Positions 1 through 10,072 of a stretch of DNA of 41,587 bases are shown here, piece by piece (position 1 is the stretch's first letter; each line of letters opens with the position of its first letter). The stretch lies in assembly GCA_014859345.1 (NCBI GenBank), contig JACUUL010000011.1, positions 1-41,587 on the forward strand, written 5' to 3'. Under the pieces are notes generated by a model that was not told the origin of the DNA, made no database searches, and saw only the letters and a program-made list of their open reading frames with translations. This stretch comes from Thermoleophilia bacterium. Lineage in GTDB: Bacteria; Actinomycetota; Thermoleophilia; BMS3ABIN01. The translations under genes and the position numbers were made by a program.

Positions 1-180
1 TTTTACATGGACACCAGCCTCCCCAGCGCTTCGCACCGGCGCAATGACAACGGATTAGTCTGCCTGGTCTCCCGGAAGGGTAACAAGGTGAAAAAATGGG
101 GAAAAGCCTGGAAAAGGAACGGCGAACTGGATGGTGAACGTGAGCGTATCTTGTTTTTCATACCGGAGGGAGGAGTACCC

Positions 181-810
181 GTGCAGATAATCGACATCTC
201 CGTGCCCATCTATACAGGCATGGTGTTCTACCCGGGTGATACCGGGGCGGTGGTAGAACCTGTCAGGCGGATTGCCGAGGGGGCTGATTCGAATATCTCA
301 GAGCTCAGGCTGGGGTCGCACACCGGGACCCATGTTGACGCGCCCCATCACTTCGAGAACAACCGGGAGACCGTGGACCGCATTCCCCTGGAGGTGCTGG
401 TCGGGCCGGCCCGGGTGGTGGATCTGACCGGAGTCGAGGCGCTCATATCACGCGAGAACCTTATCGCGGCAGGGGCGGATGGCGCCGAGCGGCTGCTGAT
501 GAAGACAACCAATTCTGGACTGTGGGCCCGGCCGGAGTTTGCCTCGGATTTTGTGGCTTTGGCCGGCGATGGCGCGGATTACCTGATCCAGCAGGGCGTG
601 AAACTTGTGGGAATCGACTATCTTTCGATCGAGCAGTTCAAGCCCGAAGAATATTATGTGCATCACGCGCTGCTGGGCTCGGGAATAACCGTGCTGGAGG
701 GAACAGACCTCTCGGAAATTGAGCCGGGTGATTACGATCTTGCCTGCCTGCCCCTTAAAGTTCTCGACGCGGACGGAGCACCCGCCAGAGCCGTGCTTAT
801 CCGGAGATAG
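181..810 (+). CDS. Cyclase-family protein (kynurenine formamidase-like metal hydrolase)
   Basis: A protein of 209 residues from a GTG start. The open frame extends upstream to position 7, but that part looks unrelated to the family. The GTG at 181 follows a strong GGAGGGAGGAG ribosome site and begins directly with the family N-terminus (QIIDISVPIYTGM). The hallmark metal-binding motif HTGTHVDAPHHF is intact near residues 48-59. Known members (cyclase/KynB family, PF04199) are Zn or Mn hydrolases acting on N-formylkynurenine, isatin or similar amides and cyclic compounds; the substrate here cannot be read from sequence. It is followed after 9 bp by a DapA-like aldolase gene with its own ribosome site, so the two are probably co-transcribed and may serve one catabolic route. 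Family assignment is secure; the reaction is not. Confidence 0.85.
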   Translation: MQIIDISVPIYTGMVFYPGDTGAVVEPVRRIAEGADSNISELRLGSHTGTHVDAPHHFENNRETVDRIPLEVLVGPARVVDLTGVEALISRENLIAAGADGAERLLMKTTNSGLWARPEFASDFVALAGDGADYLIQQGVKLVGIDYLSIEQFKPEEYYVHHALLGSGITVLEGTDLSEIEPGDYDLACLPLKVLDADGAPARAVLIRR

Positions 811-819
811 GAGGCTGTC

Positions 820-1695
820 ATGGAGGGAATTGGCGGAGTCGCGGTGGCGACGATCACCCCCTTCAAGTCCGGCGGCGACGAGATCGATTACGGGATGATC
901 GAGAAACATCTTGAGCTCATCGGGCGGGAAGGGGCCCATGGCATCGTGCCGGCCGGCACCAATGGCGAGTTTCCTTCGTTGACACTGGACGAGAAGAAAA
1001 AGGTGCTCGAGGTCGCGGCGGCCGCACGAGGGAATATGTATATGATCGCAGGCTGCGGTTCCTGCAGCCTGCCGGAGGTTCTGGACCTGGTCTCTTTCGC
1101 GCAGGACTCGGGAGCGGACGCGGCCCTGGTAGTGCCTCCTTTCTATTTCAGGGACGCCGGCGAGGACGGCATAATCAGTTTTTACCGGCGGGTGCTATCC
1201 GCGACCAGCTTGCCCATCGTCCTTTACAGCATACCCATGTATTCCGGGTTAGCGATCAGCGACCGCATGATCGAGTCATTGCTGGATCACGGCAATCTTT
1301 CGGGAATAAAGGATTCCGGCGGCGATCCGGCCCGCACACGGGAATTGATCGGCCGGTATCCGCAGCTAAAGATATTTGGCGGAAGTGACAGCCTCGCGGG
1401 AGAGGCGGTGGCCGGCGGCGCGGCCGGCCTGATCTCGGGCGTCGCCAATGCCTTTCCCGGGCTGATCCGGGATCTTTGGGAGGCCCGCGGCGGCCGGGGC
1501 GATGCAGCCGCGGTCGGCCGCAAGGTTAGCGACGTGAGGAAGGTGCTTGCGGCTTTTCCCTGGGTAGCTGCCACCAAGGCGGCGCTTGAGCTCAAGGGGC
1601 TGCCGGAGTCGCATGTGAGGCCGCCCTTGCTTGATCTGACCGGCAAACAGAAGGAAGAATTGAAAGCGGCGCTGGCGGAGCTGGGAGTGGTTTAG
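820..1695 (+). CDS. DapA/NAL-superfamily aldolase (dihydrodipicolinate synthase family)
   Basis: A 291-residue TIM-barrel Schiff-base aldolase/lyase, the usual family length. Visible hallmarks are the GTNGE substrate-carboxylate loop (residues 46-50, GTTGE in classical DapA), the catalytic tyrosine in YSIP (Tyr136), and the Schiff-base lysine in GIKDSGG (Lys164). The ATG follows AGGAGG with good spacing. The family includes 4-hydroxy-tetrahydrodipicolinate synthase (lysine biosynthesis), N-acetylneuraminate lyase and 2-keto-3-deoxy-sugar-acid aldolases. The GTN variant of the loop and the pairing with a cyclase-family hydrolase, rather than with lysine genes, favour a catabolic keto-acid aldolase. 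That is inference. It ends 5 bp from the convergent glucosidase gene. Confidence 0.85.
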   Translation: MEGIGGVAVATITPFKSGGDEIDYGMIEKHLELIGREGAHGIVPAGTNGEFPSLTLDEKKKVLEVAAAARGNMYMIAGCGSCSLPEVLDLVSFAQDSGADAALVVPPFYFRDAGEDGIISFYRRVLSATSLPIVLYSIPMYSGLAISDRMIESLLDHGNLSGIKDSGGDPARTRELIGRYPQLKIFGGSDSLAGEAVAGGAAGLISGVANAFPGLIRDLWEARGGRGDAAAVGRKVSDVRKVLAAFPWVAATKAALELKGLPESHVRPPLLDLTGKQKEELKAALAELGVV

Positions 1696-1699
1696 GCTC

Positions 1700-3922
1700 C
1701 TATTCGGTGACGATGGTGCGGATGTTGCCGACCTTTTCGGTCACCACGAACGAAGTGACTTCTCCATCGCGGCGGAATTTCAGAGAGATCGCCGCCTTGC
1801 CCACCCTGAGGCTCTTGATGTCCACGTCTTTAAGCCAGCGCGGCAGCATCGGGCTTTCCACGTACAGGGTATTCGCGGGCGCGTCAGCCTCGATGCCCAG
1901 CAGCGCCTGCAAAATCATGAACATGGAGCCGGCAGCCCAGGCCTGGGGGCTGCAAGCCACCGGATAACTGACCGGCCTGCTGATTGAACGCTTGGTGAAT
2001 CCGCAAAACAGCTCCGGAAGGCGGTAATAGTCGTAATGCAGGGCCGCCTCGAACAGGCCCGTGGCCACTCTTTCGGCCTCCTCGTTGAAACCATACTTTT
2101 TCAGACCGCGAATGATCAAAGAGTTGTCGTGAGGCCATACGCTGCCGTTATGATAGCTCATGGGATTGTAGTTGATGGAAGACTTGCTCATGGTGCGGAT
2201 CCCCCACCCGGAAAACATATCGGGCTGCATAAGCCGCCCGGCCAGAACAGAGGCCTTTTCCTCGTCCACGATGCGCGCCCAAAGCCCGTGCGCAGGGTTG
2301 GACGTCACCGTGCGAACCGGATTCTTGTCTCCATCCAGGGCCAGCGCGAAAAACCCCTCCTTTTCCATCCAGAAAACCTCGTTGAATTTTTTCTTGAGCT
2401 CTTCCGCCTGACGAGCCAGGCCAGCGGCCCGTTCGCGGTCGCCCAGCAGATCGAATAGCTGGCTCATGCGGCGCTTGGCGTAATAGACATAGGCCTGCAC
2501 TTCAGAAAGAGCGATCGGAGTTCCAGCCAGGCGTCCGTCGGTATGCACCACGGAGTTTCCGGAGTCCTTCCAGCCCTGGTTTATCAGGCCCCTTCTGGAT
2601 TTTGTCTCGTACTCCACGAAGCCATCGCCATCGGCGTCTCCATAAGTGTCGATCCAGGCCAGGGCCATATCTATCGAATCAACCATTGAGCGGGCGAATT
2701 CGAGGTCACCTGTCCATTTGACGATGTCAGACACAAGCACCAGGTAAAGAGCCGTGGCATCGGCGCTGCCGAAGTAAGGTGTGTGCGGTATGGCCCTGAT
2801 ATTGGCCAGCTCGCCCCTCCTGACTTCGTGGAAGATCTTGCCCGGCTCCTCGTCGCGCCAGTGATCCAGGGTCCTGCCCTGCAGTTGTGTGAATACCCGG
2901 GCTGTCTCTCTGGCCGGATGGGGGTCCAACATCATTATCTGCAGGCAGGTGATGAGGGTGTCGCGCCCGAACGGGGTCACGAACCAGGGCACTCCGGCGC
3001 TCAGAAAATGGCCCATCTCGGTACTTGTCCAGAGCATACGGATGTCACGCTGGCTGCTTCGGAGCACGGCTGTAAACAGCTCATTGTCGGTTACGATCTG
3101 GCTGGAAGTCTCGAACCAGGCTTCATAGCTCTTCCTGATTTCGCCGATGGCCCTGTTGAAATCGGTCTCCCTCTCCCCGGTGGTGGGCAGAACGGGCTCG
3201 ACGCTGAGCTTGATGACCCGCCGCTCTCTGGGCTTCAGCTGGAAACGGTAAACGGCGGTTGTCCCCTCGATGGACGAGGGCGGCGTTTCCAGCCTGATCA
3301 TGGTTTTTCGGAGAATGGCATCAAGGCCGTGATAAGCCAGCAGGATGGAGTCCTCCGCCACCTTGGGAGCCAGGCGGATGCCGTACTTGGTGCGCTTGGT
3401 GCCGCGGACCTCGAACATGTCGGCGAAATCAGAGTCGAATTCGATCTGGAGCGAGACATCCACAGGGAAATGGTTGTAGTTCTTGATCCGGACCAGTTCG
3501 TAGAGCTTGTCGTTGATCACCCGGATGCGCCGGATGTTGATCGTTTCCTGCGGGACTACGGTGCCGTCGGCAGACATAAAATCCGCGTTGGTAAGCTCAA
3601 TCTGGCTCATGAAGCCACGGTCCGCTGTGGATGACAGCAAAACCGGCGTCGAGCCGAGAAGCGTCATGTTAAAGGTGCTCAGAAACCGGGTGTCCTGGTA
3701 ATAAAGCCCCAGGCCGGACGTATCTTCGCGGGCCACATTACCCTCGATATCGCTGTAAAGGAAGAGCTCACCTTCCTTGACCACGAGCTTTTCCTTCTTG
3801 ACATCGACAATGACAAAGGGTTCGCCCTGGGCCAGTACGCGTCCGGCGTCCTCGGCAAGCACCTCGAAATACTCGTCGCCGATCTTGATCTGCCGGCCGT
3901 TGGTTACATCAGGGCTGGACAT
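1700..3922 (-). CDS. Amylo-alpha-1,6-glucosidase family protein (glycogen debranching-like)
   Basis: A 740-residue protein of the bacterial glycogen-debranching family. The N-terminal beta-rich domain (about residues 15-270) contains the conserved SGLGLYYQDTRFLS segment. The C-terminal (alpha/alpha)6 glycosidase domain (about 290-720) shows the typical blocks PWFVTPFGRDTL, PGKIFHEVRRGE, YFGSADATALYL and GWKDSGNSV. Known relatives hydrolyse alpha-1,6 branches or act on glucosyl-glycerate-type solutes, in the cytoplasm. No glycogen synthase or phosphorylase lies nearby, so the in vivo substrate is open. The gene is convergent with the aldolase and divergent from the radical SAM gene. No clear Shine-Dalgarno precedes its ATG, so a slightly different start or a leaderless message is possible. 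Confidence 0.85.
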   Translation of the reverse strand: MSSPDVTNGRQIKIGDEYFEVLAEDAGRVLAQGEPFVIVDVKKEKLVVKEGELFLYSDIEGNVAREDTSGLGLYYQDTRFLSTFNMTLLGSTPVLLSSTADRGFMSQIELTNADFMSADGTVVPQETINIRRIRVINDKLYELVRIKNYNHFPVDVSLQIEFDSDFADMFEVRGTKRTKYGIRLAPKVAEDSILLAYHGLDAILRKTMIRLETPPSSIEGTTAVYRFQLKPRERRVIKLSVEPVLPTTGERETDFNRAIGEIRKSYEAWFETSSQIVTDNELFTAVLRSSQRDIRMLWTSTEMGHFLSAGVPWFVTPFGRDTLITCLQIMMLDPHPARETARVFTQLQGRTLDHWRDEEPGKIFHEVRRGELANIRAIPHTPYFGSADATALYLVLVSDIVKWTGDLEFARSMVDSIDMALAWIDTYGDADGDGFVEYETKSRRGLINQGWKDSGNSVVHTDGRLAGTPIALSEVQAYVYYAKRRMSQLFDLLGDRERAAGLARQAEELKKKFNEVFWMEKEGFFALALDGDKNPVRTVTSNPAHGLWARIVDEEKASVLAGRLMQPDMFSGWGIRTMSKSSINYNPMSYHNGSVWPHDNSLIIRGLKKYGFNEEAERVATGLFEAALHYDYYRLPELFCGFTKRSISRPVSYPVACSPQAWAAGSMFMILQALLGIEADAPANTLYVESPMLPRWLKDVDIKSLRVGKAAISLKFRRDGEVTSFVVTEKVGNIRTIVTE

Positions 3923-4221
3923 GGCGATAAAAAGGGAGGTATATGGAGCTGCGGTTTCGATTTTTTTGCAGGAGGGTACATTCTTGCAGAAAATTAATCA
4001 TGGAGGGTGGCAGAATGGTCCATCCTTTACATAGGAATCTTCTTGCGTATTCTATCAAACATGTCATCGGCTTTAGAAGTAATAACAATATTGCGTACCC
4101 GCGTCATTCTATACCCGTATTTCTCTTTGGTTCGCCCTTAAAAAAAATTTTTCATGCGCCATTTTTTTCGATAGATTTATACAAAACAGTTTCATGTGAG
4201 GAAGATTAAGGGGAGATTGCC
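3923..4221. other. AT-rich divergent intergenic region
   Basis: 299 bp between the divergent glucosidase and radical SAM genes, markedly more AT-rich than the flanking coding DNA, with long A and T runs near 4140-4190. It must hold the promoters of both genes, but I could not pick a convincing -35/-10 pair. An 88-codon open frame (3943-4209) behind GGGAGG lies here; its composition does not look coding and it is not called. Confidence 0.5.
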
Positions 4222-5676
4222 ATGGATCTCAATCTGATTTCTCGCGGCAAGGGAGTTTTCAATCGTGCGAGGCATGAGGCGGCGGAACGGGTGTTCAGCC
4301 AGTCTCTGAATGTTCTGGCACATTCACCGGACCGGAATTATCAGCGTGTGGCCCAGGCTCTGGGCCGGCTCGCCAAGACCAAGCAGCAGCGGATGGTAGC
4401 GGACTGGATGAGCGGCTACCTGGCGCCAGGCGGTCCCGGCGCCGAGTATTTCAACCGGGTGCTAAAAAACGTTCATCCCAATGTGCGAAAAAACTATTTT
4501 GCCAGGACTATCGTCAGCCTTTTCTTCCGCGACCCGGAGGTATCCAGGCGCCTGATCGAGCAGGAAGGCGTCAGCGTTCCCAACCTGATCGTCATCTCCC
4601 CGACCATGCGGTGCAATCTTGATTGCGTCGGGTGCTATGCAGGGAACTACACCAAAGCCGACGACCTGCCGGCCGAGGTCATGGACCGGCTCATAACGGA
4701 AGCAAAGGAGATGGGCATCCGGTTCTTTGTCATCACAGGCGGTGAGCCATTTGTTTACCGGCCTCTCCTGGGTTTGATCGACAAGCATGATGACGTCGCT
4801 TTCCAGATATACACCAACGGCACGCTCATCGACGACAAAATGGCAGTTCGCCTGGTTGAACTGGGCAATGTCGCCCCCGCTATCAGCGTGGAAGGCTTTG
4901 AGGAAGAGACCGACGCCAGGCGGGGCGCCGGCACCTTTCAGAAGGTAATGCGGACCATGGACAGGCTTCATGAGCGGGGTGCGGTTTTCGCATTCAGCAC
5001 CACGGCTTCGCGCCGGAACATAGATGTGATTACCAGCGACAGTTTCGCGGATCTGATGATCGGGAAGGGCGTCTCCTACGGCTACTATTTCTCCTATGTC
5101 CCCATTGGGAAGTCACCCGATCTGGCATACATGCCTACCCCGGCCGAGCGCCACAAGCTGCGCGAGGGAGTAAACCGGATACGTCGGGAGAAACCGGTTC
5201 TGGTGGGCGATTTCTGGGGAGACGGGACTTTAACCGGAGGCTGCCTGGCGGCCGGGCGCAAATACGTGCACATAAACAACAAAGGCGATGTCGAGCCGTG
5301 CGTCTTCTGTCATTTCGCCACCGACAACGTCAAGGAGACGACTTTGCTGGAAGCACTCAAATCGCCCTTCTTTCAGTCTATCCGCGACCGTCAGCCTTTC
5401 GGCCACAACCTGCTGAGGCCATGTCCCATAATCGACCATCCCAAGGTGATCCGCAAAGCGGTTGAGCAATTTGGCGCCTACAGCACGCATGAGGGCGCCG
5501 ATACCCTGATAACAGATCTGAGCGAAGGGCTCGACCGGTACGCGGAGGAACTTGAACGGTCGGCGGAAAGCTTTTGGGACACCGAATATTCCTGGGCCCA
5601 GAACTGGCTCACGGACGAGCAGAAAGCGGCGGCATCAAGGGCCGAGGCCAGTCTGCGCGAAGATGCGCGGGTATAA
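4222..5676 (+). CDS. Radical SAM protein with C-terminal cysteine-rich (SPASM-like) region
   Basis: A 484-residue protein. Residues about 130-139 hold the radical SAM cluster motif CNLDCVGC (CxxxCxxC), followed by the GGEP SAM-binding motif near residue 174 (ITGGEPF). A cysteine-containing C-terminal block (TGGCLAAGRKYVHINNKG, then EPCVFCH and RPCPIIDHP) looks like an auxiliary Fe-S region of the SPASM/twitch kind. About 120 N-terminal helical residues precede the radical SAM core, which is unusual for short maturases. The ATG at 4222 follows GGGGAGA. Radical SAM enzymes of this broad group (COG0535) modify peptides, cofactors or lipids; I recognise no specific characterised subfamily and no precursor peptide nearby. 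It is followed by the IlvD/Edd dehydratase, 28 bp from stop to the favoured downstream start. Confidence 0.85.
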   Translation: MDLNLISRGKGVFNRARHEAAERVFSQSLNVLAHSPDRNYQRVAQALGRLAKTKQQRMVADWMSGYLAPGGPGAEYFNRVLKNVHPNVRKNYFARTIVSLFFRDPEVSRRLIEQEGVSVPNLIVISPTMRCNLDCVGCYAGNYTKADDLPAEVMDRLITEAKEMGIRFFVITGGEPFVYRPLLGLIDKHDDVAFQIYTNGTLIDDKMAVRLVELGNVAPAISVEGFEEETDARRGAGTFQKVMRTMDRLHERGAVFAFSTTASRRNIDVITSDSFADLMIGKGVSYGYYFSYVPIGKSPDLAYMPTPAERHKLREGVNRIRREKPVLVGDFWGDGTLTGGCLAAGRKYVHINNKGDVEPCVFCHFATDNVKETTLLEALKSPFFQSIRDRQPFGHNLLRPCPIIDHPKVIRKAVEQFGAYSTHEGADTLITDLSEGLDRYAEELERSAESFWDTEYSWAQNWLTDEQKAAASRAEASLREDARV

Positions 5677-5677
5677 T
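5672..5677 (+). promoter_or_regulatory. Possible -10 element before the dehydratase gene
   Basis: A perfect TATAAT overlaps the stop codon of the radical SAM gene and would place a transcript start near 5684, about 20 nt before the favoured ATG of the dehydratase. No matching -35 hexamer is visible at 16-18 nt, so this may be coincidence. Confidence 0.25.
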
Positions 5678-5704
5678 TCCCGTCCTCAACTTCACAGTCA
5701 GCGA

Positions 5705-7426
5705 ATGCGGTGGGGGCCGGAGGTAGACCCGCTCAGGATCGGATGCGGCTGGAAGCCCGAAGATCTGAAAAAGCCCTGGCTCCTGATTGAAAGCAGCGGC
5801 GGGGAGTCGCATCCAGGCAGCGTACACCTGCCTGGGCTGGTTGATCTGGCCCGGGAAGGGGCCAGGCAGGCCGGTCTGGCGGTGGCCCGCTATAGCTGCA
5901 CCGATATCTGCGACGGCATCGCCCAGGGAACCGAGGCCATGAGTTACTCGCTGGCCTCCCGGGAACTGCTGGCCATGGCGGCCGAGCTTCATTTCAAGGC
6001 GGGGCATTTCGACGGCTGGCTGGCGGTCTCCGGCTGCGACAAGGCGATACCCGCGCACCTGATCGCAGCAGCCAGGCTGAACCGGCCGGTCATCTTTCTC
6101 CCCGGAGGCGTCATGCACACCGGTCCCGGGGACATTTCTGTTGACCGCGTTGCCGAGCTTTATGCCAGGCTCAGACGCGGGGAAATCAGCGAGGAGCAAT
6201 ACCGCCATCACAGTCTCACCGCGGTTCCCTGCCCGGGCGCCTGTAATTTCCTGGGAACGGCCGTCACTATGCAGATACTCACAGAGGCCCTGGGGCTGGC
6301 GTTGCCGGGGTCTGCGTGCTGCCCCACCACGGAGCCCCGCCAGGCCCGGTTGGCACAGGCGACCGGGAAGGCCGCGGCGGCGCTGGTGGCAAGTGGGACC
6401 GTGGCGGCGGACATCGCCGACGAGAGGGCGCTTGAGAATGCCCTGGTGGTTCACGCCGCGGCCGGCGGCTCCACCAATGCCATGATCCATCTGCCGGCCC
6501 TGGCGGCCGAATTTGGCCTCCCCTTCTCCTGGGACAGGGTGAGGGAGATAAACAACCGGGTTCCCTGGATACTGAATCTGCGACCATCGGGCGAACATAC
6601 CGCCGACCTGTTCTGGCACGCGGGCGGGGTGCCGCGACTCATGTGGGAAATCAGGGATCATCTAAACCTCGACGCCGGCAGCGTTACCGGGCGGACCGTA
6701 GGCGATAACCTGAAGGAGCTGAACGCCGCCGGCAGCTTTGACAAGGCGCCCCGGAAGCTTGAGGAGCTGGGCCTGGAGGTCGCCGATATCATCAGACCGG
6801 CCTCAAGTCCGCTCGAACCGCAGGGTAGCCTGGCCGTGCTTTTTGGAAACATCGCTCCTCGCGGCGCCGTCTGCAAGCGCTCCGCAGTGGCAGAATCGAT
6901 GAGGTTTTTTGAGGGAACGGTTCGCGTCTTTGACGGTCAGGAGGCCGCCCTCAATGCGGCGCTGGCGGGTGGGATCAGCCCCGGAGAAGTCATCGTCATC
7001 AGGTTCGAGGGACCCCGGGCTGCGGGGATGCCCGAAATGTTCTACCTGACGGCTGCCCTGGCTATCGACCAGGAGCTCAATGAAGGGGTTGCGCTGGTGA
7101 CCGACGGGCGGTTTTCGGGAGCGACACGGGGCCCCTGTATCGGACATGTCAGCCCGGAGGCGGCGGCCGGGGGGCCAATTGGAGCGGTCGAGGATGGCGA
7201 CCGGGTCCGGATCGACCTGGATACCGGCACGATCGACCTGGTGGCGTCCGGCGGCCGGGAAGGCTCTTCCCGCGAAATGGCCAACCTTCTCGACCGGAGG
7301 CTGGCGGCCATGAAACCCTGGAGGGCGCCGCAGCGGAAGGGGTTGCTGGCGGTGTACGCGCGCCTTGCCGGACCGGCGGACCGGGGAGCCCTGATGGAGC
7401 CGCCGGAATTTGATGCAGAACGTTAA
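5705..7426 (+). CDS. IlvD/Edd-family dehydratase (dihydroxy-acid or sugar-acid dehydratase)
   Basis: A 573-residue Fe-S dehydratase. The frame is open back to 5552, overlapping the previous gene. ATG 5705 (or ATG 5663) gives the natural N-terminus; neither has a good ribosome site. Family blocks are all present: CDGIAQG, SYSLASREL, VSGCDKAIP (cluster Cys), PCPGACNFLGTA (cluster Cys), GGSTNAMIHLP, and GRFSGATRGPCIGHVSPEA near the C-terminus. The first cluster position reads PGSVHL, without the extra Cys of the 2Fe-2S type, as in E. coli IlvD. Dihydroxy-acid dehydratases serve valine, leucine and isoleucine synthesis. However, the central INNRVPWILNLRPSGEH...AGGVPRLM stretch recalls the YjhG/YagF sugar-acid branch, so the substrate is uncertain. 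No ilvB, ilvN or ilvC is adjacent. Confidence 0.8.
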   Translation: MRWGPEVDPLRIGCGWKPEDLKKPWLLIESSGGESHPGSVHLPGLVDLAREGARQAGLAVARYSCTDICDGIAQGTEAMSYSLASRELLAMAAELHFKAGHFDGWLAVSGCDKAIPAHLIAAARLNRPVIFLPGGVMHTGPGDISVDRVAELYARLRRGEISEEQYRHHSLTAVPCPGACNFLGTAVTMQILTEALGLALPGSACCPTTEPRQARLAQATGKAAAALVASGTVAADIADERALENALVVHAAAGGSTNAMIHLPALAAEFGLPFSWDRVREINNRVPWILNLRPSGEHTADLFWHAGGVPRLMWEIRDHLNLDAGSVTGRTVGDNLKELNAAGSFDKAPRKLEELGLEVADIIRPASSPLEPQGSLAVLFGNIAPRGAVCKRSAVAESMRFFEGTVRVFDGQEAALNAALAGGISPGEVIVIRFEGPRAAGMPEMFYLTAALAIDQELNEGVALVTDGRFSGATRGPCIGHVSPEAAAGGPIGAVEDGDRVRIDLDTGTIDLVASGGREGSSREMANLLDRRLAAMKPWRAPQRKGLLAVYARLAGPADRGALMEPPEFDAER

Positions 7427-7517
7427 TCGGGCGGCGGATTTTATGCCCCCTATCGGATATCCACCTTTTTATTAAATGCCCCTCCCTCTTGGGGGAAGGG
7501 TCCCCGCTTCGCTTAAA

Positions 7518-7537
7518 GGTTAACACTTCCGTTAACC
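7518..7537. repeat. Inverted repeat GGTTAAC-N6-GTTAACC upstream of the N-ATPase operon
   Basis: A perfect 7-bp inverted repeat with a 6-nt spacer; each arm contains a GTTAAC palindrome. It sits about 90 bp before atpD, in the only sizeable gap ahead of the operon, and so could be an operator or part of the promoter. TTAACC could serve as a -35, but no good -10 follows. Confidence 0.4.
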
Positions 7538-7559
7538 CGGGAATCTTATTTACGCATGA

Positions 7560-9503
<1,944 letters not shown>

Positions 9504-9508
<5 letters not shown>

Positions 9509-9734
9509 CACCAGGCGCAGAAATTCCCGTTTCTGGTATGACTTCGCGAGGTTCAACCTGACGGGCTGGTCGATAGTCATCCCCACCCTGCTGGGGCTCC
9601 TGGCAGGACGGTGGATCGACGACCGGTGGCCCGGTCCCTTTTCCTGGAGCCTGGCGCTGATGCTGGCCGGGCTCTTCCTGGGCAGCCTGAATGCCTGGTA
9701 CTGGATCCGCAGAAAGGATCAAACGCCGAAATGA
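9504..9734 (+). CDS. atpQ: N-ATPase small membrane subunit AtpQ (ATT start)
   Basis: A 76-residue membrane protein easily missed because its frame has no ATG, GTG or TTG start. Reading back from TGA 9732-9734 gives two hydrophobic segments (GWSIVIPTLLGLLAG and SWSLALMLAGLFLG) joined by RWIDDRWPG, and ending LNAWYWIRRKD. This is the characteristic AtpQ/AtpI-like pattern found between atpC and atpR in N-ATPase operons. The best start is ATT at 9504, inside ATTAA at the atpC stop, with GGAGG (9493-9497) 6 nt upstream. The only other near-start, CTG 9558, would cut into the conserved part. It ends in an ATGA overlap with atpR. Known role: thought to be involved in assembly or ion supply; not firmly established. 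Confidence 0.85.
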
Positions 9735-10072
9735 ACACGTCCGTCGTGATAATCCTGTCCCTGGCGGCCGGAGCCGGGCTGGGCGGTGCTTATTTTGGAG
9801 GCCTCTGGCTTACTCTCAGGCGCCTTCCCGGGTCTCCGCATCCCGGGACGCTGGTGTTCGGCAGCTATCTCGGCCGGCTGGGAATCTGTCTGGCGGGGCT
9901 TTACCTGGCCGCCGCCGCCGGCGGCTGGCAGGGACTCCTCGCCTTCCTGGCGGGAGTCATGGCGGCCCGTTGCCTGCTGGTCCAGCGCTGCCGTCCGGGC
10001 CGCCGGAAAACGCCAGGATGTGTCGCCGAACGGGCAGTAGTCACCACCGGAGAGGAGCGCGTGTGGAATTAA
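9731..10072 (+). CDS. atpR: N-ATPase small membrane subunit AtpR
   Basis: 113 residues from ATG 9731, overlapping atpQ by 4 bp. There are three predicted membrane segments (about residues 4-27, 41-63 and 66-84), with a LRRLPGSPHPG loop between the first two and an Arg-rich cytoplasmic tail. Position and topology match AtpR, the second N-ATPase-specific small subunit, which is proposed to interact with the c ring or a subunit. The final ~25 residues, beyond the last membrane helix, look poorly conserved. It overlaps the a-subunit gene by 10 bp. Confidence 0.8.
   Translation: MNTSVVIILSLAAGAGLGGAYFGGLWLTLRRLPGSPHPGTLVFGSYLGRLGICLAGLYLAAAAGGWQGLLAFLAGVMAARCLLVQRCRPGRRKTPGCVAERAVVTTGEERVWN

Noticed and set aside
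7-180. N-terminal extension of the cyclase-family gene
   Set aside because: The frame is open, but the family N-terminus starts exactly at GTG 181 with a strong ribosome site; the extension is Lys/Arg-rich and unrelated.
3943-4209. 88-codon plus-strand frame behind a GGGAGG site, ending 12 bp before the radical SAM gene
   Set aside because: The site also reads as the antisense of the glucosidase upstream region, and the composition (AT-rich, low-complexity, no recognisable domain) does not look coding. It was kept as a remark only.
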